From UBA7236 sp964638865 (GTDB lineage: Bacteria > Bacteroidota > Bacteroidia > Chitinophagales > BACL12), in assembly GCA_964638865.1 (NCBI GenBank), contig CAZXBG010000111.1:1-13831 (forward strand): a DNA stretch of 13,831 nucleotides. The letters are read 5' to 3'. The notes under the pieces were generated by a model that was given only the letters and a program-made list of their open reading frames with translations, did no database searches and was not told where the DNA came from. Made by a program: the position numbers and the translations under genes. Below are positions 1-6,816 of the stretch, piece after piece (position 1 is the stretch's first letter; each line of letters opens with the position of its first letter).

Positions 1-576
1 TTAAATACATATTTCAAACATAAATTGGAAATCCGGTGATCCGCTTTCTTTAACTGAAGCAGAAGATAAAAAACAAATGCTATTCTTTAATTCAGTATAA
101 AATGGAAATTCGATGAAATTAACAAAACATCATTTTTAAATATTTTCATATAGACAGCGAAATAAATAATTGTAGAAAAAGCTACACTCCACATAAATTT
201 TTAGACTCAATGAAAAACTTTCGTAATACTTTTGTAAAGCTTTATGGTGATTTCCAGCACCTGATAAGTATTTAACAGGAAAAATAATTTAATATTTAAG
301 GCTTTGAACCAATCCCTGACTATATCGGTTTACAAAACTGAGTGAACTATTGTTGCACGTATCTAAAGTAATAGTTCAGAATGTGTGAATCATACAACTT
401 TTATATTTTATTATATAACAATTCTGAATTGTAAAACCCGCAACTTTACGCAGTTATTTGGTTTGGTTAAAATGTGGTCTTGGCATCAGGGGAGGAAAAG
501 CAGAAAACATTAAAAAATATTATTACAAACTATACAAAAAAAGTAAATAATTAATACAAACTCATTAAAAAATAGC
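1..576. other. Leading stretch with no convincing gene
   Basis: No reading frame with a credible start covers this stretch. On the plus strand, bases 5-100 read as 31 codons ending in TAA, with the protein-like tail SGDPLSLTEAEDKKQMLFF. A TAA at 2-4 lies in the same frame and there is no start codon, so this is at best the decayed end of a gene. Two symmetric elements are visible: TGAACTATT (343-351) with its exact inverse AATAGTTCA (370-378), and the odd palindrome ACAATTCTGAATTGT (418-432). No promoter with correct spacing was found before the gene at 577. A lone TACTTTTG at 227-234 has no -33 partner. Confidence 0.5.
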
Positions 577-975
577 ATGATGAATACAAAACAAATCGGC
601 ATATGGATGGACCATGCAAGTGCACACCTGATGACACTTACAAGTGGCAACATGGAAACAAAAATAATTGATTCAAAATTTACACACGAAGAAAAACAAG
701 ACATTTTACATAAGGGTGAAAAAGCTATGCACCATAAGGAAGAACAAGAGCAATCAGCCTATTACAATGCAATAGCTTCAGAAATAAAACAGTATGAAGA
801 AGTGTTGCTATTTGGTCCTACGGAGGCTAAATCTGAACTGTTAAACCTTTTGAAGGCAGACCACAATTTCGATAAAATTAATATGGAAATCAGGTCAGCT
901 GATAAGATGACAGAAAATCAAAAACATGCTTTTGTAAAAGAATATTTCCTTAATCACCCATCAAAAGCTGTATAA
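577..975 (+). CDS. Small conserved protein with IWMDH motif, possibly baeRF-like
   Basis: This is a 132-residue soluble protein with no signal peptide or membrane segment. The N-terminus carries IGIWMDHASAHLM (residues 7-19). The middle is rich in charged residues and histidine (about 36-60). A later strand-turn segment reads EEVLLFGPTEAK (74-85). I associate this pattern with small Bacteroidota proteins that resemble the eRF1 domain-2/Pelota fold, the bacterial archaeo-eukaryotic release-factor-like (baeRF) group. That link is recalled from sequence style and not proven, and no enzymatic function is claimed. Either of two adjacent ATG codons (577 or 580) could start it. The leader is A-rich without a Shine-Dalgarno sequence, which is normal in this phylum. 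The acidic-protein gene follows after 28 bases on the same strand, so the two are probably cotranscribed. Confidence 0.82.
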   Translation: MMNTKQIGIWMDHASAHLMTLTSGNMETKIIDSKFTHEEKQDILHKGEKAMHHKEEQEQSAYYNAIASEIKQYEEVLLFGPTEAKSELLNLLKADHNFDKINMEIRSADKMTENQKHAFVKEYFLNHPSKAV

Positions 976-1003
976 ATTAGCAATACAAACTTAAATATTC
1001 AAA

Positions 1004-1360
1004 ATGAAAATTAAAAAAGACAATATAATTAAACCGCTTCAACAAGACGGGAAAGTTACCAATGCCAAAAATGATGGTTATCCATTATATCCGGTAAATG
1101 AAGATATTTATAATAACTACATAGAGGAAGAAAATATAGATCCCGAAGATATATCAAAATTGAAAGAATCCGATCAAATTGATATCGAGGAAAAGGCTAA
1201 CGAAGAAGATTTTAAGGAGGTTAAATCAGGAGACGACTTGGATGTACCGGGTGCTGAGCTGGATGATGAACAGGAAGATATTGGAAGTGAAGACGAAGAA
1301 AATAATTATTATAGCTTAGGAGGCGATAATCACGATGACCTAGAGGAAGACCGGGATTAA
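1004..1360 (+). CDS. Highly acidic small hypothetical protein
   Basis: This 118-residue protein contains 40 Asp or Glu residues against 12 Lys or Arg, so it is strongly negative. The N-terminal third is mixed and includes GYPLYPVNEDIYN (about 25-37). The C-terminal half is a run of acidic clusters (DDLDVPGAELDDEQED) ending in NNYYSLGGDNH (100-110) and an acidic tail. It has no membrane segment, signal peptide or cysteine. I recognise the VPGAELDD and NNYYSLGGDNH segments as recurring in small uncharacterised Bacteroidota proteins, but know no function. The composition suggests a largely disordered protein that might act as a polyanionic binding partner or stress protein; this is inference. 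It lies 28 bases downstream of the IWMDH-type gene in the same orientation. Confidence 0.85.
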   Translation: MKIKKDNIIKPLQQDGKVTNAKNDGYPLYPVNEDIYNNYIEEENIDPEDISKLKESDQIDIEEKANEEDFKEVKSGDDLDVPGAELDDEQEDIGSEDEENNYYSLGGDNHDDLEEDRD

Positions 1361-1972
1361 AAACTAAAGAAAAAATGGTAAAAAATATTTATTGTGTTGG
1401 AACCATAATCCTATCCTACAAAAAGTAGCAAATACCGGTTTTTAACATGGTATTAATCAAGATTGCTCAACTAACGACGTTAACCTTTAATTATGTTTTT
1501 ATACAATATACTAAGTAAAGGTAAACCCGCATTATTTCAGGTAATTGTTAAACAAAAAAGCGTCAGTTAAAACTTAAAAGGATATTTACAGCGCCGAAAT
1601 TTGAAAAACCGAGTTACAATAGTATTTTCTCCTTTGCAATTTGAGGGAAATTGGCGGAGATTACATCCGTAACTGTCAAAGATATCCTCGTAATTGATTG
1701 CTCCACCGAAATTACAATGGAGAATAAGGCATAAAACCCAACTCCAGAAATGGGTAAAGCAATCCCCATTCGTACAAATACAGCTACAATTCAGAAAGCC
1801 TTTTAAATGATTATTACTTCAATGAAAAGTTTTTATGAGAAATAAGTCCTATATCGGGCAAAGTTTTTCCCATAAAAACAGGAAGTACTAAATTCATTTG
1901 GGGTGAGTCAACCTATTTTTGGTGCATCATTTGCATCCTCGTTCATAAATAAATGCCTCTCAGGCACACATT
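1361..1972. other. 612-base gene-poor intergenic stretch
   Basis: No open frame longer than about 60 codons lies here on either strand. A weak hairpin is possible at 1431-1454 (AATACC paired with GGTATT, 12-base loop), but it has no T run and is not a convincing terminator. A minus-strand frame of 51 codons (1614-1769) reads as protein-like and is listed separately. A TATTTTTG box occurs at 1914-1921 upstream of the AraC-type gene, but the nearest TTTG (1897-1900) is only 13 bases away, too close for a standard Bacteroidota promoter. A short inverted repeat TGCCT-CTC-AGGCA (1954-1966) ends six bases before the next start codon. Confidence 0.5.
1614..1769 (-). CDS. Possible 51-residue small ORF or gene relic
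   Basis: Reading the minus strand from an ATG at 1769 gives 51 residues. They begin with the hydrophobic stretch MGIALPISGVGFYALFSIVI and continue with a polar tail ending FPQIAKEKILL. The first 22 residues could form a single membrane helix or signal anchor. I see no promoter, ribosome binding site or recognisable family, and the opposite strand also has a short protein-like frame here. It may be a chance frame, a small membrane protein or the remains of an older gene. It is listed because the surrounding 600 bases are otherwise empty. Confidence 0.15.
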   Translation of the reverse strand: MGIALPISGVGFYALFSIVISVEQSITRISLTVTDVISANFPQIAKEKILL

Positions 1973-2533
1973 ATGAAACTCTACATAAAATATATGGTTA
2001 GCACCCGGTGTAAAATGGTTGTAAAAGAAGCGTTTAAAAAATTAGGGCTTCAATTTGTAACCATAAATTTAGGAGAAGTAAATGTATTGGACACTATCAC
2101 CCCAAATCAACGGGAACTATTAAAGAATATACTCATTAAATCGAAACTGGAATTGATGGATGACAAAAAAGCAATTTTAATTGAAAGAATTAAATGTGTG
2201 ATTATAGAAATGGTTCACTATGCTGAAGAATTGCCTAAAACAAATTTCTCTGACTATTTAAGCAAACAATTAAATTATGATTATACCTACCTAGCAAATA
2301 TTTTCTCCGAAACACAAGGTATAACCATTGAGCATTTTATTATTATCAATAAAATAGAAAAAGTGAAAGAATTAATTTTTTACGATGAACTCAATCTTAC
2401 CGAAATTGCCCAAACACTTCACTATAGCAGTGTGGCACATCTCTCACACCAATTTAAAAAGGTAACAGGATTAACCCCTTCCCTTTTTAAAACACAAAAA
2501 AATAAGAAACTTTGTATGCTTGAAGCTCTTTGA
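1973..2533 (+). CDS. AraC-type transcriptional regulator with degenerate HMA-like N-terminus
   Basis: This 186-residue predicted DNA-binding protein has two parts. Residues 1-40 resemble the heavy-metal-associated (HMA) ferredoxin-like fold: MKLYIKYMVSTRCKMVV places the usual metal loop at 8-13. Where HMA domains have CxxC, this protein has Ser10 and Cys13, so one ligand is missing. Residues 90-173 form the C-terminal AraC/XylS helix-turn-helix pair. The second helix-turn-helix carries LTEIAQTLHYSSVAHLSHQF (142-161), followed by the family signature KKVTGLTPSLFK. The product is shorter than classical AraC proteins because it lacks a cupin sensor. It stands alone, with no metal-efflux gene beside it in this window. 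The start at 1973 gives the complete HMA-like strand and is well supported. What it senses and regulates is unknown. Confidence 0.9.
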   Translation: MKLYIKYMVSTRCKMVVKEAFKKLGLQFVTINLGEVNVLDTITPNQRELLKNILIKSKLELMDDKKAILIERIKCVIIEMVHYAEELPKTNFSDYLSKQLNYDYTYLANIFSETQGITIEHFIIINKIEKVKELIFYDELNLTEIAQTLHYSSVAHLSHQFKKVTGLTPSLFKTQKNKKLCMLEAL

Positions 2534-2543
2534 AGAGCCTTTT
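2525..2543 (+). terminator. Weak hairpin overlapping the regulator stop codon
   Basis: GCTCT (2525-2529) and AGAGC (2534-2538) pair around a TTGA loop that contains the TGA stop codon of the AraC-type gene. CTTTTA follows. The stem is short and the T run has only four bases, so this is a marginal intrinsic terminator. Its place between convergent genes supports the reading. Confidence 0.3.
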
Positions 2544-2660
2544 AGTACATATATCGTTTATATTAATTTGTTTAATTTGCTGATTTCGATTTTGGATTTA
2601 TTACCCAAGATATTTGGCAACAGCATAATAATTAAAATGCATCAAAAAAACCAATTTAAA

Positions 2661-3221
2661 TCAGTATCCCTTCTTAACAAATTTACAAAGAATTACAATA
2701 CTTTGTTCATTTATCTTACCTTCAATTTGTTCTGTATTATCAAATACTAATTTTATCTTTTTTACAATTGTTCCTTTAGCGGCTGAAAAACTTGTACCTT
2801 TTACATTTAAAGCCTGCGTTAAAACTACTGTATCTCCATTTTCCAATAAATTGCCAAAGGCATCTCTGTGAACAGGCAACACTTCAAAAAAACTCAGCGC
2901 CCATTTCACAGTTTTTTCATCCAACTCAACAGCATTTAAAATTCCATCAGCCCACTCCTCCCCTTTATATGTTTGAAGCAGCCTATAACTCAATGCCTGA
3001 ACACTTGGCTCAGGATTCCAAATACTGCCTTCCAGACATCTCCAATAATTTCCATTATCACCTTCCACCATAGCATTTAAACATGTATCACAAAGCGCAA
3101 CCTGATTTTCAATCAGATCATCAGCAGCCGGACTCACGGTATATTCATGTATTGCAGTTAATTTATTGCACAATTCGCAGGTTCCCGAACTACGTTCAAC
3201 CAATTTTATATTTATTGACAT
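2661..3221 (-). CDS. PhnA domain protein (zinc-ribbon, YjdM-like)
   Basis: This 186-residue cytoplasmic protein has an N-terminal zinc-ribbon-like module with Cys15-x2-Cys18 and Cys44-x2-Cys47, and His25 in between. The middle (about 50-112) is helical and includes NYWRCLEGSIWNPEPSVQAL. The C-terminal 70 residues match the PhnA domain: HRDAFGN, LENGDTVVLTQALNVKGTS, and a final segment ending CKFVKKGY. PhnA/YjdM was named from its position in the E. coli phosphonate region but is not needed for phosphonate breakdown, and its true role is unsettled; no phosphonate gene is present here. The protein is longer than the E. coli one (about 111 residues) because of the middle region. It is the only convincing minus-strand gene in the window and converges on the AraC-type gene. 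Confidence 0.92.
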   Translation of the reverse strand: MSINIKLVERSSGTCELCNKLTAIHEYTVSPAADDLIENQVALCDTCLNAMVEGDNGNYWRCLEGSIWNPEPSVQALSYRLLQTYKGEEWADGILNAVELDEKTVKWALSFFEVLPVHRDAFGNLLENGDTVVLTQALNVKGTSFSAAKGTIVKKIKLVFDNTEQIEGKINEQSIVILCKFVKKGY

Positions 3222-3282
3222 ATCAAATAATTATTGAAATTGTGCCAAGGTATAACTATTATAGTAGGTTTTATGGAAAGTA

Positions 3283-3295
3283 GGTCGTTAGCTCA
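3283..3295 (+). other. 13-base match to the 5' end of tRNA-Lys
   Basis: GGTCGTTAGCTCA is identical to the acceptor and D-arm start of many bacterial tRNA-Lys genes (GGGTCGTTAGCTCAG...). The match ends there: no anticodon or T arm follows. It could be a relic left by integration or recombination at a tRNA, or chance. It lies between the divergent PhnA-like and lipoprotein genes. Confidence 0.15.
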
Positions 3296-3448
3296 CCTTT
3301 TAAAATTAACAAAATCAGTAACATACAAACGTTGTACGTTATAAATTGTTATATAATGATTAGATCCACACACTTAAAGTTCTAATGCAATAAAAGAAAA
3401 TATAGCATTAGTTCAAAATATCCTAATTTCGCAAAATAAACACAAACT

Positions 3449-3988
3449 ATGAAAAAGTTAACCCTCCTGCTTCTTACATTTTTGTATTTGAATTCATGCC
3501 AACTTGGTGACAAGGAACAAACCATATCAATTGAGAATAAATATTTACTTACAATACCTTCTTTTTTGAAGGAAGGCAGCAAATTAAATGAAGACGCATC
3601 TTTGCAATACCAGAGTCTTTTAAGATCCTTTTATGTGATCGTAATTGATGAAACTAAAAATGAAATGCTAAAAGCCCTCCTCGAAAACAACCTGTTAGAT
3701 GTATATGCAAATGATATTAATGGGTATTCGGAACTTATAATTAGCTCCTTCGAACAAAGTATTTCCAATGCCGAAAAATCGGAAGTAATTGATACTTTGG
3801 TTAACCATATGCCGGCAAGGTTATTATCAATCAAAGGCCGGGTTGAAGGCGTGGATATATTTTATTCTATAGCCTTCATGGAGGGCAAAACCAGATATTA
3901 CCAGGTATTAGCATGGACCTTAGCCGGGAAGGAAGATCAATATGTAGATGAAATGAATCGCATCATGTATTCGTTAATAGAGCTATAA
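3449..3988 (+). CDS. Small predicted lipoprotein of unknown function
   Basis: This 179-residue exported protein starts with a clear type II signal peptide: MKKLTLLLLTFLYLNSC, with lipobox LNSC and the acylated cysteine at position 17. The mature part is acidic and of mixed alpha/beta character. The last third contains DIFYSIAFMEGKTRYYQVLA and ends DEMNRIMYSL. That strand-strand-helix ending reminds me of PsbP/DcrB-like lipoproteins, but the resemblance is weak and I assign no function. The lipobox is not followed by an acidic +2 residue (it reads CQLGDKEQ), so outer-membrane sorting cannot be judged. It is a single gene between the divergent PhnA-like gene and a DUF1801 gene. A poor -10-like TAATTTCG lies at 3424-3431, without a -33 box. 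Confidence 0.87.
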   Translation: MKKLTLLLLTFLYLNSCQLGDKEQTISIENKYLLTIPSFLKEGSKLNEDASLQYQSLLRSFYVIVIDETKNEMLKALLENNLLDVYANDINGYSELIISSFEQSISNAEKSEVIDTLVNHMPARLLSIKGRVEGVDIFYSIAFMEGKTRYYQVLAWTLAGKEDQYVDEMNRIMYSLIEL

Positions 3989-4034
3989 AATTTACTCCCA
4001 TGTTTTTTTAAATGCCGGGAATTACAAATTTTAC

Positions 4035-4042
4035 TATATTTG
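4035..4042 (+). promoter_or_regulatory. Bacteroidota -7 box upstream of the DUF1801 gene
   Basis: TATATTTG at 4035-4042 matches the Bacteroidota -7 consensus TAnnTTTG. About 20 bases upstream there is only a T-rich stretch (TTTTTTTA, 4003-4010), so the -33 element is poor. If active, it would give a leader of about 90 bases before the ATG at 4138. Confidence 0.35.
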
Positions 4043-4137
4043 ACCGTAACCAGGATTCTTGAAGGCATGTAGATACAGTAAAATTAACAATGCCCGAACT
4101 TTTGTGTTATATCATCGACAACTAAAAATAATAAATT

Positions 4138-4563
4138 ATGCCTGCAAAAAAGTCAAAACTCGCTGAAATTAAAACCAAAGAGAACTCTGCTAGCGTAGAG
4201 GACTTTATTAATTCTGTTAAGGATGAGCAACAACGAAAAGATAGTTTTGTGATTTTGGAAATGATGAAAAAAGCAAGTGGTGAAGAACCAAAAATGTGGG
4301 GCAGTTCACTTATCGGATTTGGTAATAAAAGATATAAAAGCCCTGCATCCGGCAGAGAGGTGGATTGGATGCTGATCGGATTTTCTCCCCGCAAAACTAA
4401 TTTATCGTTGCATCTTACCATTGACATTAAAAAACATACGCCTGAGCTTCTTAAACTTGGCAAACACAAGACCGGCGCAGGCTGCCTCTACATCAATAAA
4501 TTAGAAGATATTGATCTGAAAATATTGAAGGGAATAATAGAAACAGCATTAAAAAATAAATAA
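4138..4563 (+). CDS. DUF1801 domain-containing protein
   Basis: This 141-residue soluble protein belongs to the DUF1801 group (YdhG/YdeI-like alpha/beta fold). The visible signature runs SVEDFINSV (19-27), then a helix, then EEPKMWGSSLIGFGNKRY (49-66) with the conserved Trp54-Gly55, then VDWMLIGFSPRKTNLSLHL, and a C-terminal KTGAGCLYINKLEDIDL. Length and order fit a single complete domain. The family is widespread in Bacteroidota, often near SRPBCC or DoxX genes, and has no settled biochemical role. The start at 4138 sits behind AATAATAAATT, an A/T-rich leader typical of the phylum. A second DUF1801-related protein is encoded at 7905-8483. Confidence 0.92.
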   Translation: MPAKKSKLAEIKTKENSASVEDFINSVKDEQQRKDSFVILEMMKKASGEEPKMWGSSLIGFGNKRYKSPASGREVDWMLIGFSPRKTNLSLHLTIDIKKHTPELLKLGKHKTGAGCLYINKLEDIDLKILKGIIETALKNK

Positions 4564-4680
4564 CAGTGCACGGAAAACATTGTAATTCCATTAAAAATTA
4601 TAGAATCTGATAATACACGAATCCTATCATCCGAAAAATCAAATAAGAAATAAACCAGTAAAACAATCAATTTACGTTTG

Positions 4681-5841
4681 ATGAAATTTATACCCTTCAC
4701 TTTAAACGCGATTTAACTTCTTTATACTTTAACTGCACTTACTTCCTGCAACGGTCAAAACTCGGCTCAAATTGACAACGAGAATTTAAACAATCAAAAT
4801 TCTGCTTCGGTTGCCTTTATGATAACTGGCGACACCATTTCTGAAATTGCTAAAAGCACCATGATTATTTATCAGGACAAGAAAAACAATTATTGGTTTG
4901 GTACTAATGGAGAAGGTGTATTTCGCTATGATGGAAATAACCTCATTCAATTTACTACAGAACATGGCTTGTGTCACAATAAAATTGTGCAAATTGAGGA
5001 AGATAATTATGGCAATATTTATTTCAATACCGATATCGGAATAAGCAAATTCGACGGGCAAAGATTTACAACCTTAAACATCTCCAATAAAGAAGATAAC
5101 GAGTGGAAATTAACCCCTGATGATCTGTGGTTCAAAGGTGCACAGGATTCCGGATTGGTTTACCGTTACGATGGAAAAATTTTGCATCGTTTACAATTCC
5201 CTAAAACAAACCTCGGTGAAAAATTTGTTGCTACCTATCCCCGTGCGTTATTTCCGAATATGACTTTTAGTCCTTATGATGTTTACACTATTTATAAAGA
5301 CAGTAAAGGGTATATCTGGTTGGGTACAGGCAATTTAGGTGTTTGTCGTTATGACGGGAAATTTTTTAACTGGATTTCTGAAGAGGATGTTATAGAAATT
5401 GGTGATGGCCCCTCAAATGGAGTTAGATCCAATATTGAGGATAAAGACGGATATTTCTGGTTCAGTAATACTTTATTTCGTTATAATATCTACCAAAATA
5501 TTGCTACCGTTAAAAGCACATCAGATATCCCCGAAAAAAGTGAATTTAATTATAGCAGACAAAAAGGGATTGGTAGTTTAGACAATAAACCAAATGGTAA
5601 TTTAGATGCTTATTTATCTGCAACAAAAGATAATAATAATGTTTTATGGATATCAACCTATAACGCAGGAGTTTGGAAATATGATGGGAACAATATAACT
5701 GCTTATCCAATTGAGGATGGCAAATCTAACACTACTATTTTCTCTATTTATAAAAATAATTATGGCAATCTATGGCTTGGAACACACAATGCCGGCCCAT
5801 ATAAATTCAATGCTAAAACATTTGAAAAATTTATTTTCTAA
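4681..5841 (+). pseudogene. Beta-propeller (Reg_prop) lipoprotein with in-frame TAA in the signal peptide
   Basis: The longest uninterrupted ORF starts at 4819, but the same frame reads well further upstream. From ATG 4681 it gives MKFIPFTLNAI-stop-LLYTLTALTSCNGQ: a lipoprotein signal peptide with lipobox LTSC and Cys23, interrupted by TAA at codon 12 (4714-4716). Changing this codon to TTA would restore a perfect hydrophobic core. The mature protein is a repeat protein of the two-component-regulator propeller type. Its blades carry motifs such as YWFGTNGEGVFRYDG, YIWLGTGNLGVCRYDG, VLWISTYNAGVWKYDG and LWLGTHNAGPYKFN. There is no histidine kinase or DNA-binding part, so it would be a free-standing surface propeller, probably binding a ligand. 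Initiation at 4819 would yield a 340-residue propeller without an export signal, which makes little sense. I therefore call it a broken gene, or a correct gene with a sequence error. Confidence 0.7.
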
Positions 5842-5962
5842 GTATTGGGATAAAAAGAAACCTAACCAAATTCAACCACTCCCGCTTCCGCTTTATTTTA
5901 TTCAAAAGCTCAAAATTATTGATGGCTTACAGATCTAAAAAGTTCAAAAAAATGCCTGAAAA

Positions 5963-5994
5963 TTTGCGTAGTTAAATAACTACATATATATTTG
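5963..5994 (+). promoter_or_regulatory. Bacteroidota promoter of the ArsR operon
   Basis: TTTG (5963-5966, -33 box) and TATATTTG (5987-5994, -7 box) are separated by 20 bases, matching the Bacteroidota primary-sigma consensus TTTG-N19-21-TAnnTTTG. Transcription would start near 6000, giving a leader of roughly 12 bases before the ArsR start codon. This is the best promoter in the window. Confidence 0.8.
5968..5983. promoter_or_regulatory. Putative ArsR-type operator, site 1
   Basis: GTAGTTA-AA-TAACTAC has exact 7-base inverted arms around a 2-base centre and lies between the -33 and -7 boxes. Binding there would block RNA polymerase. The size and symmetry suit a dimeric winged-helix repressor, and the adjacent ArsR-type gene is the obvious candidate. 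Confidence 0.6.
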
Positions 5995-6009
5995 TAACCA
6001 AATAGCTAC
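5994..6009. promoter_or_regulatory. Putative ArsR-type operator, site 2
   Basis: GTAACCAAATAGCTAC matches site 1 at 12 of 16 positions in the same orientation, 26 bases further on. It covers the presumed transcription start and ends three bases before the ATG. Its own symmetry is poorer (outer GTA/TAC kept), so it would be a weaker second site. Confidence 0.45.
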
Positions 6010-6012
6010 ACA

Positions 6013-6336
6013 ATGAACCTAAGACGGGATATCTTTCAAGCAATAGCAGACCCCACAAGACGGGCAATACTGCTTCTGGTAGCCTCCCAAACCATGACTG
6101 CAGGCGCCATCGCATCAAATTTTGATACCGCCAGACCGACAGTTTCCAAACATATCCAAATACTTATGGAGTGCGAGCTGCTAGGTCAAATACAAAACGG
6201 AAGAGAAATTTATTACCATTTAAATCTTCAAAAAATGAAGGAATTAGCCGAATTTATTGAACCATTTCGCAAAATTTGGGACGACAGGTTTAATAACCTG
6301 GAGTCCGTCATGAAAAATTACAAATCGAAAAAATAA
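6013..6336 (+). CDS. ArsR-family winged-helix transcriptional repressor
   Basis: This 107-residue DNA-binding protein begins with the ArsR-type segment DIFQAIADPTRRAIL (6-20). The helix-turn-helix has its recognition helix at about 41-52 (RPTVSKHIQILM). The wing follows as GQIQNGREIYYHL (58-70), and a C-terminal dimerisation helix is rich in aromatic residues. The cysteine pair used by arsenic- or cadmium-sensing members (CxC in the helix before the recognition helix) is absent; Cys54 is the only cysteine. It therefore belongs to the non-metal group commonly paired with AHSA1-type genes. It is the first gene of the operon, six bases before the SRPBCC gene, with a strong promoter and two palindromic sites immediately upstream. 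Autorepression is the natural inference, and the inducing signal is unknown. Confidence 0.95.
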   Translation: MNLRRDIFQAIADPTRRAILLLVASQTMTAGAIASNFDTARPTVSKHIQILMECELLGQIQNGREIYYHLNLQKMKELAEFIEPFRKIWDDRFNNLESVMKNYKSKK

Positions 6337-6342
6337 AAGATA

Positions 6343-6810
6343 ATGGAACGTAAAACAAAGATTCACGCCGAAGCCGGCAAACAGGAATTAACGATCACCA
6401 GAGAATTTGATCTTCCAGTTGAATTACTTTTTAAAGCATATGTAGAACACGAAATTGTTGAACAATGGATGGGAACAAAGGTGCTGAAACTTGAAAATAA
6501 ACCACATGGATCTTACCAATTTGAAACCTCCGATGCTCTGGGTAACGTAGTTTTTGAGGCCAATGGCGTTATACATGAAATTGAAACAGAAAAGAAAATT
6601 ACCCGAACTTTTAAAATGGAAAATACTCCCTTTGATGTGCAACTTGAATTTCTGGAATTTGAAAAACTTACAGACACCACAAGTAAACTTACTATTCAGA
6701 TTGTTTACAGATCGATAACACTCAGAGATCAAATGTTGGCCTTGCCTTTTGCGCACGGTTTAAATATGGCGCACAACCAATTACAGAATATTGCTAACAA
6801 ATTAAAATAA
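6343..6810 (+). CDS. SRPBCC / AHSA1-type domain protein
   Basis: This 155-residue protein has the START-like helix-grip fold of the AHSA1 (Aha1 C-terminal) group. Typical marks are LTITREFDLPVELLFKAYVE (16-35), the turn EQWMG with Trp42, then the strands GSYQFETSDALGNVVFEANG and a later KKITRTFKME. It ends with the long C-terminal helix RDQMLALPFAHGLNMAHNQL. The fold makes a hydrophobic cavity for small ligands or lipids; the ligand is not known for this bacterial group. The gene starts six bases after the ArsR-type gene, and the same pairing is common in Bacteroidota and Firmicutes. It is followed after six bases by the DoxX-like gene, so all three are likely on one mRNA under ArsR control. 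Confidence 0.95.
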   Translation: MERKTKIHAEAGKQELTITREFDLPVELLFKAYVEHEIVEQWMGTKVLKLENKPHGSYQFETSDALGNVVFEANGVIHEIETEKKITRTFKMENTPFDVQLEFLEFEKLTDTTSKLTIQIVYRSITLRDQMLALPFAHGLNMAHNQLQNIANKLK

Positions 6811-6816
6811 TAAATT

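Noticed and set aside
136..285. Minus-strand open stretch of about 48 codons containing KYLSGAGNHHKALQKYYESF
   Set aside because: It looks protein-like but has no ATG, GTG or TTG near its beginning and is closed by stops on both sides. A random open frame of this length is expected in such AT-rich DNA.
1914..1921. TATTTTTG upstream of the AraC-type gene as a promoter
   Set aside because: The only TTTG upstream is 13 bases away, far from the 19-21 base spacing expected.
2520..2750. 76-codon plus-strand ORF beginning MKLFEEPFSTYIVYINL
   Set aside because: It overlaps the end of the AraC-type gene and runs antisense into the PhnA-like gene. Its composition is that of AT-rich non-coding sequence and no family is recognisable.
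4673..4680. TACGTTTG, a match to the -7 box, immediately before ATG 4681
   Set aside because: Transcription from it would start inside the coding sequence, and no TTTG lies about 20 bases upstream. It is treated as a chance match.
6424..6756. 110-codon minus-strand ORF inside the SRPBCC gene
   Set aside because: It is a mirror frame of a well-supported coding sequence, with no recognisable domain or promoter.
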